NCBI GenBank assembly: GCA_934339215.1
Contig: CAKRHU010000090.1
Span: 1-6,709 of the forward strand
Direction of reading: 5' to 3'
Length of the DNA stretch: 6,709 nucleotides
DNA from: an uncultured Lacticaseibacillus sp.
Lineage (GTDB): Bacteria; Bacillota; Bacilli; Lactobacillales; Lactobacillaceae
Below the pieces are notes generated by a model. That model ran no database searches and was not told the DNA's origin. It saw only the letters and a list, made by a program, of their open reading frames with translations. Positions 5,369 to 6,709 of this stretch are shown here, one piece after another (position 1 is the first letter of the stretch; each line of letters starts with the position of its first letter). Both the position numbers and the translations under genes were made by a program.

Positions 5369-5436
5369 GTAAAGATCAGCGCTATTTTCAGTAAAATTGT
5401 CGTGCGCGTTCAGTAAAATTTTATGGCAAACGTAAA
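5369..5436 (-). promoter_or_regulatory. Phased TTTAC repeats, candidate PhoP/PhoB-type operator of pstS
   Basis: TTTAC on the minus strand occurs at plus positions 5369-5373, 5391-5395 and 5413-5417, exactly 22 bases apart (two helical turns). A fourth copy lies 19 bases further at 5432-5436. Two copies extend to an identical 12-mer AATTTTACTGAA (5387-5398 and 5409-5420). Direct repeats with 11- or 22-bp phasing just upstream of the -10 box are the pattern of PhoP/PhoB sites, and the gene they precede is pstS. Assignment to a PhoP-type regulator is inference. Confidence 0.65.
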
Positions 5437-5485
5437 TAAAACAACTGTATTAGAGACTGTTTAATCATTAATTTATTGAGTCCAC

Positions 5486-5544
5486 AAAAAAGCGCTGAGC
5501 ATAGGGCCAAATCTAATTGATTTGACCTTGCGCTCAGCACTTTT
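5486..5544 (-). terminator. Strong long intrinsic terminator after the first phoU
   Basis: The minus-strand RNA can fold a 13-bp outer stem (AAAAGTGCTGAGC with GCTCAGCGCTTTT, one G-T wobble). A small internal loop and a 9-bp inner stem (GGTCAAATC with GATTTGGCC) close the loop AATTA, and the structure runs into TTTTTT. It begins 17 bases after the phoU stop codon. It ends the main pst operon and isolates the following pstS unit. Confidence 0.92.
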
Positions 5545-5561
5545 CAATGATGCGATAACGA

Positions 5562-6239
5562 TTAAAAGCCATCTTCAGACGCATTGGAGTTCAATTCCAG
5601 CAACTTCCCAGTCCGTAAATATAAGATCCATTCACAAATATTGGTGACGTAATCACCGATGCGTTCCAAATAACTAGACACTAACATGTAATCCATAGCG
5701 CCGACAATGGTTTCTGAGTCCTCGCGCATCCGTTCAATACATTCTTCATAAATGCGCTTAGAAAAATCATTGATGCCATGATCTTCTGTCGCGATTTGGC
5801 GCGCCCGCACCGAATCTTCTTTGACATAAGCGTCTAAGACTTCACTCACCATACCCTTGACCGCTTGGGCCATTTGGGCGATTTCCGCCTCAATTTCAGG
5901 GACTCGGGTCTCGCCTTTCACCCGGATCGTGGACTTGGCGATCGATACCGCGTGATCCCCCATCCGTTCAAGATCTGAGCTGGCTTTCATCACCGTGACG
6001 ATCATGCGCAGATCCGTGGTGACGGGTTGTTGCAGTGCGATCATTTCAAAGCTGCGTTTTTCCAAGTCGACCTCACGTTTGTTAATGTGTTGGTCGGCTG
6101 CGATTACCTCGCGAGCCAGCGCTTTGTCGTGGTTGACGAACGCCGAAACTGATTTGTAAATGGCCTCATTGACCATCATCCCCATTTCTGAGAAGCGAAC
6201 GTGCAAATCATTGAGTTCGTCTTCAAATAGTCGCCGCAT
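5562..6239 (-). CDS. phoU: Phosphate signalling protein PhoU (last gene of the pst operon)
   Basis: A 225-residue cytoplasmic PhoU with two homologous helical halves and both metal-binding motifs: DLERMGDHAVSIA (89-101) and YLERIGDYVTNICEW (190-204). ALQQPVTTDLR (68-78) is also present. It directly follows pstB, the standard place for phoU, and probably transmits the state of the Pst transporter to the PhoR-type kinase. The ATG at 6239 has an excellent ribosome binding site (GAGGAGGT, 6 bases or so upstream). The intergenic stretch contains a hairpin and an AT-rich run but no clear promoter, so transcription probably comes from the pst operon. Compared with the second PhoU in this window, the first 100 residues align without gaps at about 42% identity, so these are old paralogs rather than a recent duplication. 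Confidence 0.95.
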   Translation of the reverse strand: MRRLFEDELNDLHVRFSEMGMMVNEAIYKSVSAFVNHDKALAREVIAADQHINKREVDLEKRSFEMIALQQPVTTDLRMIVTVMKASSDLERMGDHAVSIAKSTIRVKGETRVPEIEAEIAQMAQAVKGMVSEVLDAYVKEDSVRARQIATEDHGINDFSKRIYEECIERMREDSETIVGAMDYMLVSSYLERIGDYVTNICEWILYLRTGKLLELNSNASEDGF

Positions 6240-6277
6240 GCTGAAACCTCCTCAAATTGATTTATATATATACAAAC

Positions 6278-6303
6278 GCGTGCCTCGATAATTCGAGCCA
6301 CGC
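6278..6303 (-). other. Intercistronic hairpin between pstB and phoU
   Basis: GCGTG and CTCGA on one side pair with TCGAG and CACGC on the other, separated by one G-G mismatch, around a 4-base loop. The stem follows the pstB stop by about 7 bases. On the RNA it is followed by GTTTGTATATATATAAATC rather than a clean T run, so it is a poor terminator. More likely it stabilises the upstream message or causes partial termination. Confidence 0.55.
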
Positions 6304-6310
6304 TTGCAAA

Positions 6311-6709
6311 TTAGCCGAAGCGACCGGAAATGTAGTCTGAAGTTTCTTGCTCATGAGGGTTTAAGAAGATTTTCTTGGTGTCATCAAATTCAACCAAGCG
6401 CCCTTGCAAGAAAAAGGCAGTTTTGTCCGAGATCCGCGAAGCCTGATGCATATTATGCGTTACTAGTATTATGGTATATTGTTCGCGCAATTCCAACAAC
6501 ATATTTTCGATTTGGGTGCTGGAAATTGGATCCAAGGCCGACGTCGGTTCATCCATCAAGATCACATCCGGTTGCACCGCCAAAACGCGCCCGATAACGA
6601 CGCGCTGTTGTTGCCCGCCAGATAAGGATAAGGCCGACACATGCAGCTTGTCTTTGACTTCATCCCAAATCGCCGCTTGCTTTAAGCTGGTTTCCACCGC
6701 TTCATCGAG
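6311..6709 (-). CDS. pstB: Phosphate ABC transporter ATP-binding protein PstB, C-terminal part (cut by the window edge)
   Basis: The last 132 codons of an ABC ATPase; the N-terminal part with the Walker A loop lies beyond the window. Visible motifs in order are the PstB-type stretch [15 protein letters not shown], the ABC signature LSGGQQQR, Walker [13 protein letters not shown] with the D-loop, the H-loop histidine in LVTHNM, and the family's ending SDYISGRFG. The reading frame is open to the last base of the window, so no start should be assigned here (GTG at 6697 is an internal valine). PstB powers phosphate import through PstC and PstA. Many lactobacilli carry two pstB genes in tandem, and this one would be the copy next to phoU. 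After the signature it reads VVIGRVLA rather than the commoner LCIARALA, a mild divergence. Confidence 0.95.
   Translation of the reverse strand, partial: LDEAVETSLKQAAIWDEVKDKLHVSALSLSGGQQQRVVIGRVLAVQPDVILMDEPTSALDPISSTQIENMLLELREQYTIILVTHNMHQASRISDKTAFFLQGRLVEFDDTKKIFLNPHEQETSDYISGRFG

Noticed and set aside
6262..6274. TATATATATA between pstB and phoU as a promoter for phoU
   Set aside because: No -35 lies at a suitable distance and alternating TA is common by chance; phoU is in operon position behind pstB.

Overview
This is a stretch of Firmicutes chromosome, most likely from a Lactobacillaceae species. HPr kinase closely resembles what I recall of the Lacticaseibacillus casei protein, including its start and residue numbering. 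That species call is from memory, not from a search. All protein genes lie on the minus strand, so the text follows transcription from high to low coordinates. Intrinsic terminators divide the window cleanly into units, and I see no mobile element, CRISPR array, tRNA or rRNA.

Unit 1 (6709-5486): the 3' end of a phosphate transporter operon. It holds the C-terminal third to half of the ATPase PstB, a short hairpin, the first PhoU, and a long strong terminator.

Unit 2 (about 5440-3483): a second phosphate module with its own promoter. Upstream of pstS are TTTAC repeats, three at exactly 22-nt spacing, which look like a PhoP/PhoB-type operator. A perfect 8-bp dyad overlaps the presumed -10 box. 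The lipoprotein PstS is followed by an intercistronic terminator-like hairpin, a second PhoU paralog, and an overlapping 35-codon ORF for a tiny single-span membrane protein. The unit ends in a terminator.

Unit 3 (about 3480-1166): a cell-envelope stress operon matching yvlB-yvlC-yvlD / liaX-liaY-liaZ. It encodes a LiaX/YvlB-like protein (N-terminal short helical domain, coiled coil, DUF4097 beta-repeat domain), a small two-span protein with a histidine-rich tail where a PspC protein would be expected, and a four-span YvlD-type holin-family protein. The last two genes share one base in TAGTG. The upstream region has several dyads and repeats that could be response-regulator sites.

Unit 4 (about 1143-80): hprK, the bifunctional HPr kinase/phosphorylase of carbon catabolite control. 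It has its own extended -10 promoter, a perfect 17-nt cre-like palindrome upstream, and a terminator right after its stop codon. A strong Shine-Dalgarno sequence at the window edge announces the next gene, by synteny probably lgt.

The biological theme is phosphate uptake and sensing, envelope stress defence and carbon regulation, a conserved-looking housekeeping neighbourhood. The least expected points are the duplicated PhoU with the separate pstS unit, the hidden small ORF, the phased pstS operator with its -10 dyad, and the non-PspC middle gene of the envelope operon.
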